A stretch of DNA of 64,000 bases. Source: Lewinellaceae bacterium. Lineage in GTDB: Bacteria; Bacteroidota; Bacteroidia; Chitinophagales; Saprospiraceae. Positions 35,026-42,825 of the stretch are shown piece by piece. The notes under the pieces were generated by a model. The model did not search any database. It saw only the letters and a program-made list of their open reading frames with translations, and was not told the DNA's origin. The translations under genes were made by a program, and so were the position numbers. The stretch spans positions 682,001 to 746,000 of the forward strand of contig JACJYR010000002.1 in NCBI GenBank assembly GCA_020636005.1. The letters run 5' to 3'. Position 1 is the first letter of the stretch; every line of letters begins with the position of its first letter.

Positions 35026-36429
35026 ATGACAAACACTTACGACTTCGGCATGATCGGCCTCGGCGTGATGGGCCGCAATTTTTTGTTGAACATTGCCGAC
35101 CACGGCTTCTCCGTTGCTGGCCTCGACACGGACGCCACCAAGGCCGCCGCCCTGGAAACGGAAGCAGCCGGCAAGCCTGCCAAAGGCACCACTTCCACCC
35201 AGGAATTTGTGGCCTCGCTCAAACGGCCCCGCCACATCATGCTGCTCGTACCGGCCGGCAAACCGGTGGACAGCGTCATCGAGAGCCTGCTGCCCTTTGT
35301 TGAAAAGGACGACCTCATCATTGACGGCGGCAATTCCTTTTTCGAGGATACCGAGCGGCGGTTCTCCTATTTGAAAGAAAAAAACATCCACTTCATGGGC
35401 ATGGGCGTGTCCGGCGGGTCGAAGGGGGCGAGGTTTGGGCCGAGCATCATGCCGGGCGGGGCAAAGGAAGCTTATGAGCCGGTGCGGCCCATTTTGGAGG
35501 CGGTATCTGCCAAGGTGAACGGCGACCCTTGCGTGGCTTTTCTGGGCAACGGCTCCTCCGGCCACTACGTGAAGATGGTGCACAACGGCATCGAATATGG
35601 CATGATGCAGCTCATCGCCGAAGCGTATGACCTGCTGAAAAACCTGGGCGGCCTGTCGAACAAAGAACTGCACGAGACATTTGACAAATGGAACAACGGG
35701 CGCTTGCGCTCCTATCTGATCGAAATCACGGCACAGGTGTTTGCCCAAAAAGACGACTTGGGCGATGGGCTTTTGGTGGACAAAATTTTAGATAAAGCCA
35801 AACAAAAAGGCACCGGCAAGTGGACCAGCCAAAACGCCATGGACATGGGCATCCCCGTGCCGGCGATTGATGCCGCCGTGACCATGCGGGGGCTCTCCGC
35901 CCTGAAATTGGAGCGGCTGGAAATGGAGGCGCAGTTTCCCAAAAAGAAAAAAACCAAAAAGGGCAAAAACGAGAAGCTGGTAAAAAGAGTAGAAGCTGCC
36001 CTCTACTTCGCTTTCACCACCACCTATGCCCAGGGCCTGCACCTGCTCGCCGAAGCCTCCGAAGAGAAAAATTACGGCCTCGACCTGGAGACCATCGCCC
36101 GCATCTGGCGGGGCGGCTGCATCATCCGGGCGGACTTGCTGGAACTGATCCGGCAGGCATACAGCCAGCAGCCGGGCCTGAAAAACCTGCTACTGTCCCC
36201 GGTTTTTAAGGATGAAATTTCAAAAAGCGAAAAGGACATGCGAAAGGTGCTGCGCACGGCCATCAAGGCGGGCGTCCCCGTGATGGCAATGGCTGCCACG
36301 CTCACGTATTTCGATGCTTTCAGGAGCGGTCAGTTGCCGTTGAACCTGGTGCAGGCGCAGCGGGATTTGTTTGGTTCGCACACCTATGAGCGGGTGGACA
36401 AGGCGGGGGTTTTCCATACGGAGTGGTGA
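35026..36429 (+). CDS. gnd: 6-phosphogluconate dehydrogenase
   Basis: A 467-residue enzyme converting 6-phosphogluconate to ribulose 5-phosphate with CO2 release and NADP reduction, in the oxidative pentose phosphate pathway. NAD(P) fold start: DFGMIGLGVMGRNFLLNIAD. Substrate site: MGMGVSGGSKGARFGPSIMP and catalytic Lys/Asn in HYVKMVHNGIEYGMMQLIAE. The C-terminal arginine-histidine region ends SHTYERVDKAG with GVFHTEW. A Lys-rich insert (KKKKTKKGKNEKLVKR, residues ~305-320) is unusual. The ATG at 35026 gives the standard start. rpiA is at 10.7 kb, far away. Confidence 0.96.
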   Translation: MTNTYDFGMIGLGVMGRNFLLNIADHGFSVAGLDTDATKAAALETEAAGKPAKGTTSTQEFVASLKRPRHIMLLVPAGKPVDSVIESLLPFVEKDDLIIDGGNSFFEDTERRFSYLKEKNIHFMGMGVSGGSKGARFGPSIMPGGAKEAYEPVRPILEAVSAKVNGDPCVAFLGNGSSGHYVKMVHNGIEYGMMQLIAEAYDLLKNLGGLSNKELHETFDKWNNGRLRSYLIEITAQVFAQKDDLGDGLLVDKILDKAKQKGTGKWTSQNAMDMGIPVPAIDAAVTMRGLSALKLERLEMEAQFPKKKKTKKGKNEKLVKRVEAALYFAFTTTYAQGLHLLAEASEEKNYGLDLETIARIWRGGCIIRADLLELIRQAYSQQPGLKNLLLSPVFKDEISKSEKDMRKVLRTAIKAGVPVMAMAATLTYFDAFRSGQLPLNLVQAQRDLFGSHTYERVDKAGVFHTEW

Positions 36430-36432
36430 CGC

Positions 36433-36999
36433 TTACCCTTTCCGTACCTCGCTCGGCGCCACCCCAAACTCCTCCACAAACACCCTTGAAAAATATTTGG
36501 GATTGTTAAAACCCACATTGTAGGCCACTTCAGAAACGTTCAGGTCGGTCGTCAGTAGGAGTTCCTTTGCTTTTTCGAGGCGGAGGGTGCGGATGAAAAC
36601 GGTGGTGGATTTACCAGTAATGGCCTTTAGCTTACGGAAGAGGTGGGAGCGGCTCATGTTGACGGCCCGGCACAGCTCGTGCATGCCAAAATCCTCATCC
36701 GCCAGGTTGGCTTCCACAATGCGGATGACTTTTTGCAAAAACAGTTCCTCCGGATTGTCGGCCTTGGCCTGCATGACAGCTGGCAGGCTTCCGGGCTTCT
36801 TGTACCGCAACTGCAACTGATGCCTCAGCTCGATGAGCTTTTCCATCCTGACCAGTAGTTCCTCCTTGTTGAAGGGCTTGGAGAGGTAGGCATCGGCCCC
36901 GTGCGACAGGCCGGTGATTTTGGAGGGCTGGTCGGAAACGCTCTCAAAATCAACCACCCGCGTCCTATGTGACTCCGGTTTCAGAGCATTCTCAGTCAA
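36433..36999 (-). pseudogene. 3' remnant of a hybrid two-component (HTCS) gene: partial REC plus AraC-type HTH
   Basis: Residues ~25-60 are only the last third of a receiver domain (SKITGLSHGADAYLSKPFNK), then a linker, then a complete HTH_18 AraC-type domain (MHELCRAVNMSRSHLFRKLK ... AYNVGFNNPKYFSRVF). In the intact family the protein is a ~1300-residue hybrid sensor kinase with this C-terminus. The phosphorylation Asp and the kinase are missing; the first ~25 residues are unrelated sequence. It is therefore a truncated remnant, though it could still make an AraC-type protein. It is convergent with gnd (3 bases). Confidence 0.8.
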
Positions 37000-37192
37000 T
37001 CTTATGATCGGTTATTGAATATAGGTTGACTTGGTTTTATCTTCATGCACAATCATGTAAAACATCTTTCCATGAGGCAGTTTTCGTGTAAAGATTGTTT
37101 GATTTTCTTTGCATGAGAGTGGTCAAAGTTGCTTGAAAAGCATTTTTTAACCTAAACAAAGCGCTGCTTTGATAGCGGTATTGCTTTCTGGC
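37000..37192. other. Unassigned sequence beside the HTCS remnant
   Basis: AT-rich sequence with no gene, repeat or RNA that I can support. It may be residual flank of the rearranged locus. Confidence 0.3.
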
Positions 37193-37290
37193 TACTGGAA
37201 AATATTCACCCAAAAACATAGTTTACTGGAAAATATTCGCCAATTTTTAACCCGAACCACCCAGCTAATGGAAAATATTCTACCGATACA
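37193..37290 (-). mobile_element. Probable IS end remnant with three subterminal repeats
   Basis: Three near-identical 15-mers, tactggaaaatattc (37193-37207, 37224-37238) and taatggaaaatattc (37266-37280), lie within 90 bases. Read on the minus strand the block starts TGTATCGGTAGAATATTTTC at 37290. A TGT terminus with repeated subterminal motifs is the layout of IS21-family ends; I see no transposase. The right flank is a broken Fic gene. Confidence 0.5.
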
Positions 37291-37309
37291 TCTTCAGGAA
37301 ATCATTTAA

Positions 37310-37543
37310 CAAGGTCAGTCCAAAATCATCATCCCCACCGTTTACCGGGACGACTACATGGTCGCCCGCCGCCGCCTTACCCTTCAGCACGACCCCGCCG
37401 CCTACCTTCGGATGCTGCAAAGGGCGCACGGGTTCAGCGCAACCATCATTGGCGAAGACATGGATTTGATGAAAAATCTGTTGGTGAAAAGCAATGCTTT
37501 CAAGGTGCATGACGAGGCAACGTTGAAGATAATAGCGGTGTAA
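37310..37543 (+). pseudogene. C-terminal fragment of a Fic-family gene
   Basis: The frame reads QSKIIIPTVYRDDYMVARRR and continues DPAAYLRMLQRAHGFSATII to a stop at 37541-37543. This is the C-terminal tail typical of a group of Fic/DOC proteins; the Fic active-site motif (HPFxxGNGR) and the rest of the gene are absent. An in-frame stop at 37307-37309 sits immediately upstream, next to the probable IS end. Inference: an insertion or deletion removed the 5' portion. Confidence 0.6.
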
Positions 37544-37649
37544 TTTCCTTCCCATCAATGGATGAGTTTTTGTAAAAACTACGGCCAATGTTGACCAAAG
37601 CAGTAGTTTTTACAAAAAGCTGGTGGCACGAGGCGAACAGGTAGTAGTT

Positions 37650-37754
37650 GTCACCAACCAGCCCGGCGAAATAGCCCTTCTCGCCCTTGATTTTGAAATG
37701 CCGGACATCACCGATGGTACCGACATACTTGATTAGACCTTTTTGCCTTGCCAT
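37650..37754 (-). pseudogene. N-terminal fragment of a 'MARQKG' family protein
   Basis: Minus-strand reading from 37754 gives MARQKGLIKYVGTIGDVRHF followed by KIKGEKGYFAGLVG, which resembles the N-terminus of a conserved Bacteroidota hypothetical family (MARQKGIIKLEGTIGD-type). After ~35 residues the resemblance is lost, although the frame stays open to 37500. It is a truncated remnant adjoining the Fic fragment. Confidence 0.5.
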
Positions 37755-38006
37755 AGCTTTACATTTTTGGTTAGAAAAAAACTGGAAATCAACTGCAAAG
37801 GTCGGCAGGCAAAGGGGAGGCTGTCAAACTCAAAATGTTGCAGCAAACAGCAAAAGGCACGGTAGAAATGAGGAAGGAAATGCTTAATTCGAAAGGAAGA
37901 TGGCGGTTAGGAAAGTGTTTGAGCGAAATTTCCCTGCAAATCGAAGAAAGGCGGTGCAAGGGGAGGAAATTTTCAAAATGTTGTACCTATGTTGTACCAT
38001 CAAATA

Positions 38007-38043
38007 AAAAAGCCTCATAAGTCATTGACTTACAAGGCTTTTT
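38007..38043 (-). terminator. Terminator of tRNA-Asp (perfect hairpin)
   Basis: AAAAAGCCT (38007-38015) pairs with AGGCTTTTT (38035-38043), with an inner stem taagtc/gactta. On the minus strand it ends in a U-run and lies 12 bases after the tRNA 3' end, a classical intrinsic terminator. Confidence 0.85.
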
Positions 38044-38055
38044 AATTTTTAAAAG

Positions 38056-38130
38056 CGGTCCGGACGGGATTCGAACCCGCGACCTCCTGCGTGACAGGCA
38101 GGCATTCTAACCAGGCTGAACTACCGAACC
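38056..38130 (-). tRNA. tRNA-Asp (GTC anticodon)
   Basis: A 75-base cloverleaf on the minus strand. Acceptor 5' GGTTCGG pairs with 3' CCGGACC, with one G-U. The anticodon arm is CCTGC-CTGTCAC-GCAGG with anticodon GTC. The T-loop GGTTCGAATCC is intact. The 3' CCA is not encoded. It lies right beside the fragment-rich scar at 36.4-37.8 kb, a common integration setting, but I see no duplicated tRNA 3' end. Confidence 0.96.
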
Positions 38131-38259
38131 GTTTTGCTTAAATTTCGCTCCTCTGTCGAAGCGGGTGCAAATGTAGAATTGTTTTCTTTTTAATACAATG
38201 GGCAAGGGTAAAAAATAAAAAAAAAATCCGCCAACGAAGGGTACTGCCGGGGGGTTTGC

Positions 38260-38267
38260 TAACTTTG
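38260..38267 (+). promoter_or_regulatory. Candidate -7 element for accA
   Basis: TAACTTTG, matching TAnnTTTG, 77 bases before the accA ATG at 38344. No convincing -33 TTG at 19-23 bases. Confidence 0.45.
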
Positions 38268-38343
38268 TCAAGAACAAAACATGCAGAACCTGCCGATTTG
38301 CCTTTTATGGACAGGGTTTTCGGCAACGATAATTCATGGGAAT

Positions 38344-39339
38344 ATGGTTTTTTTAGATTTTGAAAAACCGCTGGAAAGCCTGTTTGAACAATTGGACAAG
38401 ATAAAACAGGTGGGCGAACAGGGCGACCTCGACGTTGCCTCCATGATTGAGGAGTTGCAAAATAAAATCAATGCAAAGCGCAAAGAGATTTACGACAACC
38501 TCACTCCCTGGCAAAAAGTGCAGCTTTCCCGCCATCCGGAGCGCCCTTACACCCTTTTTTATATCAAACAAATGTGCAGCGACTTCGTGGAACTGCATGG
38601 CGACCGCTGTTTCGGCGACGATAAGGCCATTGTCGGCGGACTGGCCGATCTCGATGGCCAAACGGTCATGGTCATCGGCCAGCAAAAAGGGACCAATACC
38701 AAAATGCGCCAGTTCCGCAACTTCGGCATGGCCAACCCGGAAGGCTACCGCAAGGCCCTCCGCCTGATGAAACTGGCCGAGCGCTTTGGCTTCCCCGTCA
38801 TCACGCTGATTGATACGCCGGGCGCTTTTCCGGGCATCGAGGCGGAAGAACGAGGCCAGGCAGAGGCCATTGCCCGCAACCTCATCGAAATGGCACAATT
38901 GGAGGTACCTATCGTTTGCGTAATTATTGGAGAGGGTGCGTCGGGCGGGGCTATTGGCATCGGCTTGGGCGACCGGGTCTATATGTTGGAAAACACTTGG
39001 TACTCTGTCATTTCGCCAGAATCCTGTTCTTCCATTCTCTGGAGGAGCTGGGATTTTAAAGAACAGGCCGCCGAGGCACTGAAGCTCACTGCCGACGATA
39101 TGCTGTCCTTTGGCTTGATTGACGAAATCATCCGGGAACCATTGGGCGGTGCCCATTCTGCACCGGAAGAAATGGCTGAAATCTTAAAAAAACAGATACT
39201 AAAGGCATTGGCCGAACTGAGAAAACTGAAGCCTGAAAAACTCATTCAGGCAAGGATCGACAAGTATAGTTCCATGGGCGTTTACGAAACCCTGCCCACG
39301 GCGGTAGGCACAGCCGAAGAAACTGCCGCAAATGCTTGA
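38344..39339 (+). CDS. accA: Acetyl-CoA carboxylase carboxyltransferase subunit alpha
   Basis: A 331-residue AccA, which with AccD transfers carboxyl from biotin to acetyl-CoA to make malonyl-CoA for fatty acid synthesis. Typical start: MVFLDFEKPLESLFEQLDKI. Then HPERPYTLFYIKQMCSDFVE, the crotonase-like core GGLADLDGQTVMVIGQQKGT, PVITLIDTPGAFPGIEAEER, and VIIGEGASGGAIGIGLGDRV (oxyanion hole region). The length matches the family. The ATG at 38344 is chosen over 38281 by conservation. Confidence 0.96.
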   Translation: MVFLDFEKPLESLFEQLDKIKQVGEQGDLDVASMIEELQNKINAKRKEIYDNLTPWQKVQLSRHPERPYTLFYIKQMCSDFVELHGDRCFGDDKAIVGGLADLDGQTVMVIGQQKGTNTKMRQFRNFGMANPEGYRKALRLMKLAERFGFPVITLIDTPGAFPGIEAEERGQAEAIARNLIEMAQLEVPIVCVIIGEGASGGAIGIGLGDRVYMLENTWYSVISPESCSSILWRSWDFKEQAAEALKLTADDMLSFGLIDEIIREPLGGAHSAPEEMAEILKKQILKALAELRKLKPEKLIQARIDKYSSMGVYETLPTAVGTAEETAANA

Positions 39340-39446
39340 GGTTATTTGACTAGTGGCCGCTGATTGATAAGCCAGCAGCCATTTGCCAAAAGCAATCAGC
39401 GTTGCCAGGTTTCTTTTCCTAAACAAGGAGGTAAATCCCCTGCACG

Positions 39447-39998
39447 ATGCAACTCTTTGAACAAATGCGTACCCGCATCCACCATTATTTGCTACAGAAG
39501 GAAACTTCCCCCCTCGGGGTCTTGCGCAGTTCCATGTACCTGGACAATGCTAATTCCATTGGCATCCTGTTCGACAGCACCGAACAAGCGGATCGGGAGA
39601 TGATCCTTGAATATGCGGAGCGGTTGAAGGAAAAAGGTAAAAAGGTAAAATTGCTGGCTTTTTTCAACAACAAGCTGAAAAGCGAAAACTTCGCCTTCGA
39701 CCATTTCAACCGCCAGCAACTAGATTGGGCATTGCGGCCCCAAACCCGGGAAGCAATAGATTTTTGGGAACAGCCTTTCGATCTGCTGCTCTGCCTCTCC
39801 CGCAAAAGCATGCTCCCGCTCGATTACATAGCAGCCCGTTCCAAGGCAAGGTTCAGGGTAGGCCCATTTACGGAAAAAACTTTCTGCTATGACTTGATGA
39901 TTGAGCAATCGGATAAAAAAGACTTGAAAGCCTTTATTCAGCAAATTGAATTTTATATGAAGAACATGCGGCCCAAGCTGGAAGCGGCCGCAGTCTGA
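39447..39998 (+). CDS. DUF6913-like protein
   Basis: A 183-residue cytosolic protein resembling the DUF6913 family seen in Bacteroidota, often beside dapA as here. Characteristic segments: NANSIGILFDSTEQADREMI, KEKGKKVKLLAFFNNK, and FDLLLCLSRKSMLPLDYIAA followed by ARFRVGPF. The function is unknown. It lies between accA and dapA, and a REP array plus dispersed repeat separates it from dapA. Confidence 0.8.
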   Translation: MQLFEQMRTRIHHYLLQKETSPLGVLRSSMYLDNANSIGILFDSTEQADREMILEYAERLKEKGKKVKLLAFFNNKLKSENFAFDHFNRQQLDWALRPQTREAIDFWEQPFDLLLCLSRKSMLPLDYIAARSKARFRVGPFTEKTFCYDLMIEQSDKKDLKAFIQQIEFYMKNMRPKLEAAAV

Positions 39999-40072
39999 AA
40001 ATAGTTTGACCAAAAGAAAACGCCCATCCCCTATTTAAAGTGGAGTGGGCATTTCAGCACCGTTTTAGTTTT

Positions 40073-40218
40073 GAGAGGCCGGGTTATCAAACCCGGCAGT
40101 TTGGCGCCGGAACCGCCGGGTTTGATAACCCGGCCTCTCCACCTAAAAGAACCGCCGGGTTTGATAACCCGGCCTCTCCACCTAAAAGGAACCGCCGGGT
40201 TTGATAACCCGGCCTCTC
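40073..40218. repeat. REP array: palindrome GCCGGGTTTGATAACCCGGC, four copies
   Basis: The 25-mer with core gccgggtttgataacccggc occurs at 40115-40139, 40154-40178 and 40194-40218, in direct 39-40-base tandem, and once inverted at 40073-40097. Spacers 'ctctccacctaaaagaacc' are also repeated, so this is not a CRISPR. The core is a strong palindrome and shares GGGTTATCAAACCC with the stem at 29618-29680. Confidence 0.88.
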
Positions 40219-40284
40219 CACCTAAAAGTCTGTATTTCAACTCTAAGAGGGGAAGAGCGAAAGAAAAAAGTCAAGCTATACTTG

Positions 40285-40395
40285 GGATCGGGGGAAAAAA
40301 TAATCCCGATGTGAAATCTGGATAATTTTAAATAAAACCTTCCAGTACCGGGGTTTCAAAATCAAAATTGGGAAGTTATTTTTCATCGTTACTTA
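40285..40395. repeat. Dispersed hairpin repeat copy B (empty site for the IS)
   Basis: A ~110-bp element beginning 'ggatcgggggaaaaaataatcc', containing the hairpin aataatcccgat / atctggataatttt, the block 'accttccagtaccggggttt' and ending 'ttttcatcgttactta'. It is uninterrupted and carries the IS target 11-mer once (gatgtgaaatc on this strand). Confidence 0.8.
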
Positions 40396-40425
40396 AACAC
40401 AGATGATCATGTTAGTTTGCTGTCG

Positions 40426-40490
40426 GCTTTTGGCTTTTGGCCATTAGCATTTACCAAAAGCAAACAGCCAAAAGCAAACAGCCAAAAGTT
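40426..40490. repeat. Phrase repeat of 'agccaaaagcaaac' upstream of dapA
   Basis: A short low-complexity run of 'ttttggc' and 'agccaaaagcaaac' units ends a few bases before the dapA ATG at 40494. Related 'tttggcagttggcaaaagcc' text occurs at 25725-25780 and 'gccaaaagcaatcagc' at 39390. Confidence 0.6.
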
Positions 40491-40493
40491 TAC

Positions 40494-41393
40494 ATGAAGC
40501 AGCAACAATTCAGAGGGACAGGGGTAGCGCTCGTGACGCCCTTCCGCCGGGAAGCAGTAGATTACCCAGCCCTGGGAGGAGTCATCGAACATGTCATCAG
40601 GGGCGGTGTGGATTTCCTTGTTTCCCTTGGCACGACTGGCGAGGCGGTCACCTTGACTGGTAAGGAATGCAGGGAGGTTTTTCGTTTCACCCTGGAAAAA
40701 GTGGCCGGGCGGTTGCCCGTGGTGGCAGGTATTTTTGGCGACAACAATACTGCCCGGATGATAGACCGCTTTAACGAATACGACCTGGAAGGATTTTCAG
40801 CCATCATGTCGAGCAGCCCGAATTATGTGAAGCCATCGCAGGAAGGCATTTACCAGCACTATATGAAACTGGCGGAAGCTTCGCCCCTGCCCATTATCAT
40901 CTACAACGTACCGAGCCGCACCGGGGCCAACGTCACCGCCGACACGACGCTCCGTCTTGCCCATGCCAGCGACAAATTCATGGCAGTGAAAGAAGCCTCC
41001 GGCGATTTTGCCCAAATCCAGCAAATCCTGAAATATAAACCCGACGATTTCCTCGTGCTGTCGGGCGACGACCCAATCACCTTGCCCATGATCGGCTGTG
41101 GAGCAGATGGGGTCATTTCCGTCATCGCCAATGCACTGCCCGAACAGTTTTCAGGCATGGTAAAAGCTGCCCTGAACGGCAACTTCGAAACAGCCCGCCG
41201 CCTCAACCTCGAACTGCTCGACATCCATCCCTGGCTGTACGTGGACTGCAACCCTTCCGGCATCAAAACGCTGATGGAAATCATGGGGCTTTGTTCGGGC
41301 GAGGTCCGGCTGCCGCTGGTGCCGGTCAGGGAAAGCACCCGGCAGCACCTGGAGACAGCATGGGCAAAACTGGCGGAAGTGGAAGTGCGGTAG
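40494..41393 (+). CDS. dapA: 4-hydroxy-tetrahydrodipicolinate synthase
   Basis: A 299-residue DapA that condenses pyruvate with aspartate semialdehyde in the lysine and cell-wall diaminopimelate pathway. The Schiff-base lysine is in FMAVKEASGDFAQI. Other family marks: RGTGVALVTPFRREAVDYPA, FLVSLGTTGEAVTLTGKECR, the YNVPSRTGANV motif (catalytic Tyr), and CGADGVISVIANALPEQFSG. The ATG at 40494 fits the family; the upstream frame reads repeat sequence. Confidence 0.96.
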   Translation: MKQQQFRGTGVALVTPFRREAVDYPALGGVIEHVIRGGVDFLVSLGTTGEAVTLTGKECREVFRFTLEKVAGRLPVVAGIFGDNNTARMIDRFNEYDLEGFSAIMSSSPNYVKPSQEGIYQHYMKLAEASPLPIIIYNVPSRTGANVTADTTLRLAHASDKFMAVKEASGDFAQIQQILKYKPDDFLVLSGDDPITLPMIGCGADGVISVIANALPEQFSGMVKAALNGNFETARRLNLELLDIHPWLYVDCNPSGIKTLMEIMGLCSGEVRLPLVPVRESTRQHLETAWAKLAEVEVR

Positions 41394-41712
41394 TTTTCGG
41401 TCAACCGCGGAATGTGGAGCGTATGCCACCCTTTGACAGACCGAGAAGTGGAATTAGGTTGAAAATACGGATTTGCCCACTGTTTATTTTATGGGCAGGC
41501 AAAAGAGGCTGATCAAAAGACCTTATTTACGATTTACGACTGCCGGTTTACGATAAAAAAGGTATTCAAAACACTGACAGTTCATACTTTAGCTATCGCT
41601 ACAATCGTAATTCGTTAATCGTAAACTGGCACTTATGATACACCCCCTTTTGACTTCGATCCTTACCTGCTTCCACTGAATTTGTCGAAGAACCTATCTT
41701 TTCATGATGCCA
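41394..41712. other. Intergenic gap with phrase repeats, no gene
   Basis: Convergent gap between dapA and the T9SS type A gene. It contains 'tacgatttacgactgccggt' and 'tttacgataaaa' phrases and their inverse 'cgtaattcgttaatcgtaaa' around 41527-41626, and 'actgaatttgtcgaag' near 41678, related to the 3' part of the REP copies. No terminator U-run is clear. Confidence 0.45.
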
Positions 41713-42636
41713 TCAATCTCCCTGCACCACGAACGTGCAATGCGCCATTACCCGCCCGGATTGCTTTGTATCCAGTACGGCGATGTAAAAACCGGGCGGC
41801 AGGGATACATCGGCGGGCAAAGTGTTCTCCGGGCCGACCTGCTCCAGCACCTTTAGCATTTTTCCGTTGGCAGCGTAAATTTTCAGGTTGTAGCGGGAGA
41901 GGCTTTCAGGTTGGTTGATGAAAAATTGCAGCCTGGAAGCAGTTGGGTTGGGCGAAACGGTGATCCGGAGTGGATTGCCTTTGCTGGTAAATTCTGTACT
42001 GTTGGCCAGCCCGCAGCCCGTCAGTTCGGGCAGGAAACATTCAATGAGGGTGAGGTTCAGGTAGTCGCTGCCATGTTGGTAGCACAGCAGTTGAAACCCG
42101 ATATCGCCACCGGGCGGCGTCGCCCTGTTCAGCAAACCATAGCTGCTACCGATTCCTTCTATCCAAAACTCCGGATCGAATTCCCCGGGGCCGGGTTTGA
42201 AATAAATCACCCGCCGCATCGCACCTGCCAGCAACTCTGACTTTACCGAATCTACCGTTCTCGTGATGGTATCCAACAGGAAAGGAACGTGAAGCTGAAT
42301 CGTCTGCCCTGCTTGTAGGCTGAAATCGTAGAGCAGATACGCTGTTAACTCCTCGTTTGAATAAAATACGACCGATGATCCGGTGGATCGCAGCCCGCCC
42401 AGATAGGTAGAACCACTCACCTGGCCTGTGGAATCCAATTGTAGTTCAATGACCCGGCTGTATTGGGTTCCATTCAGCACCGTATCGCCGCAAAGTGCAA
42501 AGTGTTTTAAAACTGGACCGGCAAAGGTGATATGCTCCTCTTTCCAAACAGCGTCGTTTTCGGGAAAACTAACTTGAGACAGCGCCCTGCCGGTCCATAC
42601 CAGGAAAACAAGGGTAATGAATAGTAATTTTTTCAT
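41713..42636 (-). CDS. Secreted protein with T9SS type A sorting domain
   Basis: A 307-residue exported protein. Signal peptide: MKKLLFITLVFLVWTGRALS, cleaved near Ala-Leu-Ser-Gln. The middle is beta-rich without known motifs (hypothetical). The last ~75 residues form a T9SS type A domain: ITVSPNPTASRLQFFI, then YNLKIYAANGKMLKVL and LPPGFYIAVLDTKQSGRVMA. The ATG at 42636 is taken from the signal peptide. It is convergent with dapA and the same strand as metK; its function is unknown. Confidence 0.85.
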   Translation of the reverse strand: MKKLLFITLVFLVWTGRALSQVSFPENDAVWKEEHITFAGPVLKHFALCGDTVLNGTQYSRVIELQLDSTGQVSGSTYLGGLRSTGSSVVFYSNEELTAYLLYDFSLQAGQTIQLHVPFLLDTITRTVDSVKSELLAGAMRRVIYFKPGPGEFDPEFWIEGIGSSYGLLNRATPPGGDIGFQLLCYQHGSDYLNLTLIECFLPELTGCGLANSTEFTSKGNPLRITVSPNPTASRLQFFINQPESLSRYNLKIYAANGKMLKVLEQVGPENTLPADVSLPPGFYIAVLDTKQSGRVMAHCTFVVQGD

Positions 42637-42763
42637 AGAAGGGTGATTTTTTAAACAGTTTTTGGTCACCGGGGCCATTGGGTCATTGGGGAAATTTCAG
42701 TCGGAAAACAAAAAAGATTCTGGTTTCATAGACGTTTGGCGGCGGCACAAGGTTGGGGGCCTG

Positions 42764-42803
42764 GAAAAAAAATAGGGCAAACAGTTGGTACTGTCTGCCC
42801 TAT
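42764..42803 (-). terminator. Rho-independent terminator of metK
   Basis: A near-perfect stem, atagggcaaacag (42772-42784) with ctgtctgccctat (42791-42803), followed on the minus strand by a run of eight T. It lies 23 bases after the metK stop. Confidence 0.92.
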
Positions 42804-42825
42804 CGGTTGCTATTTTACAATGCGG

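Noticed and set aside
38056..38130. tRNA-Asp as the attachment site of an integrated island
   Set aside because: No direct repeat of the tRNA 3' end and no integrase were found in the window.
40073..40218. CRISPR array
   Set aside because: Repeats are palindromic and the segments between them are themselves repeated; no cas gene in the window.
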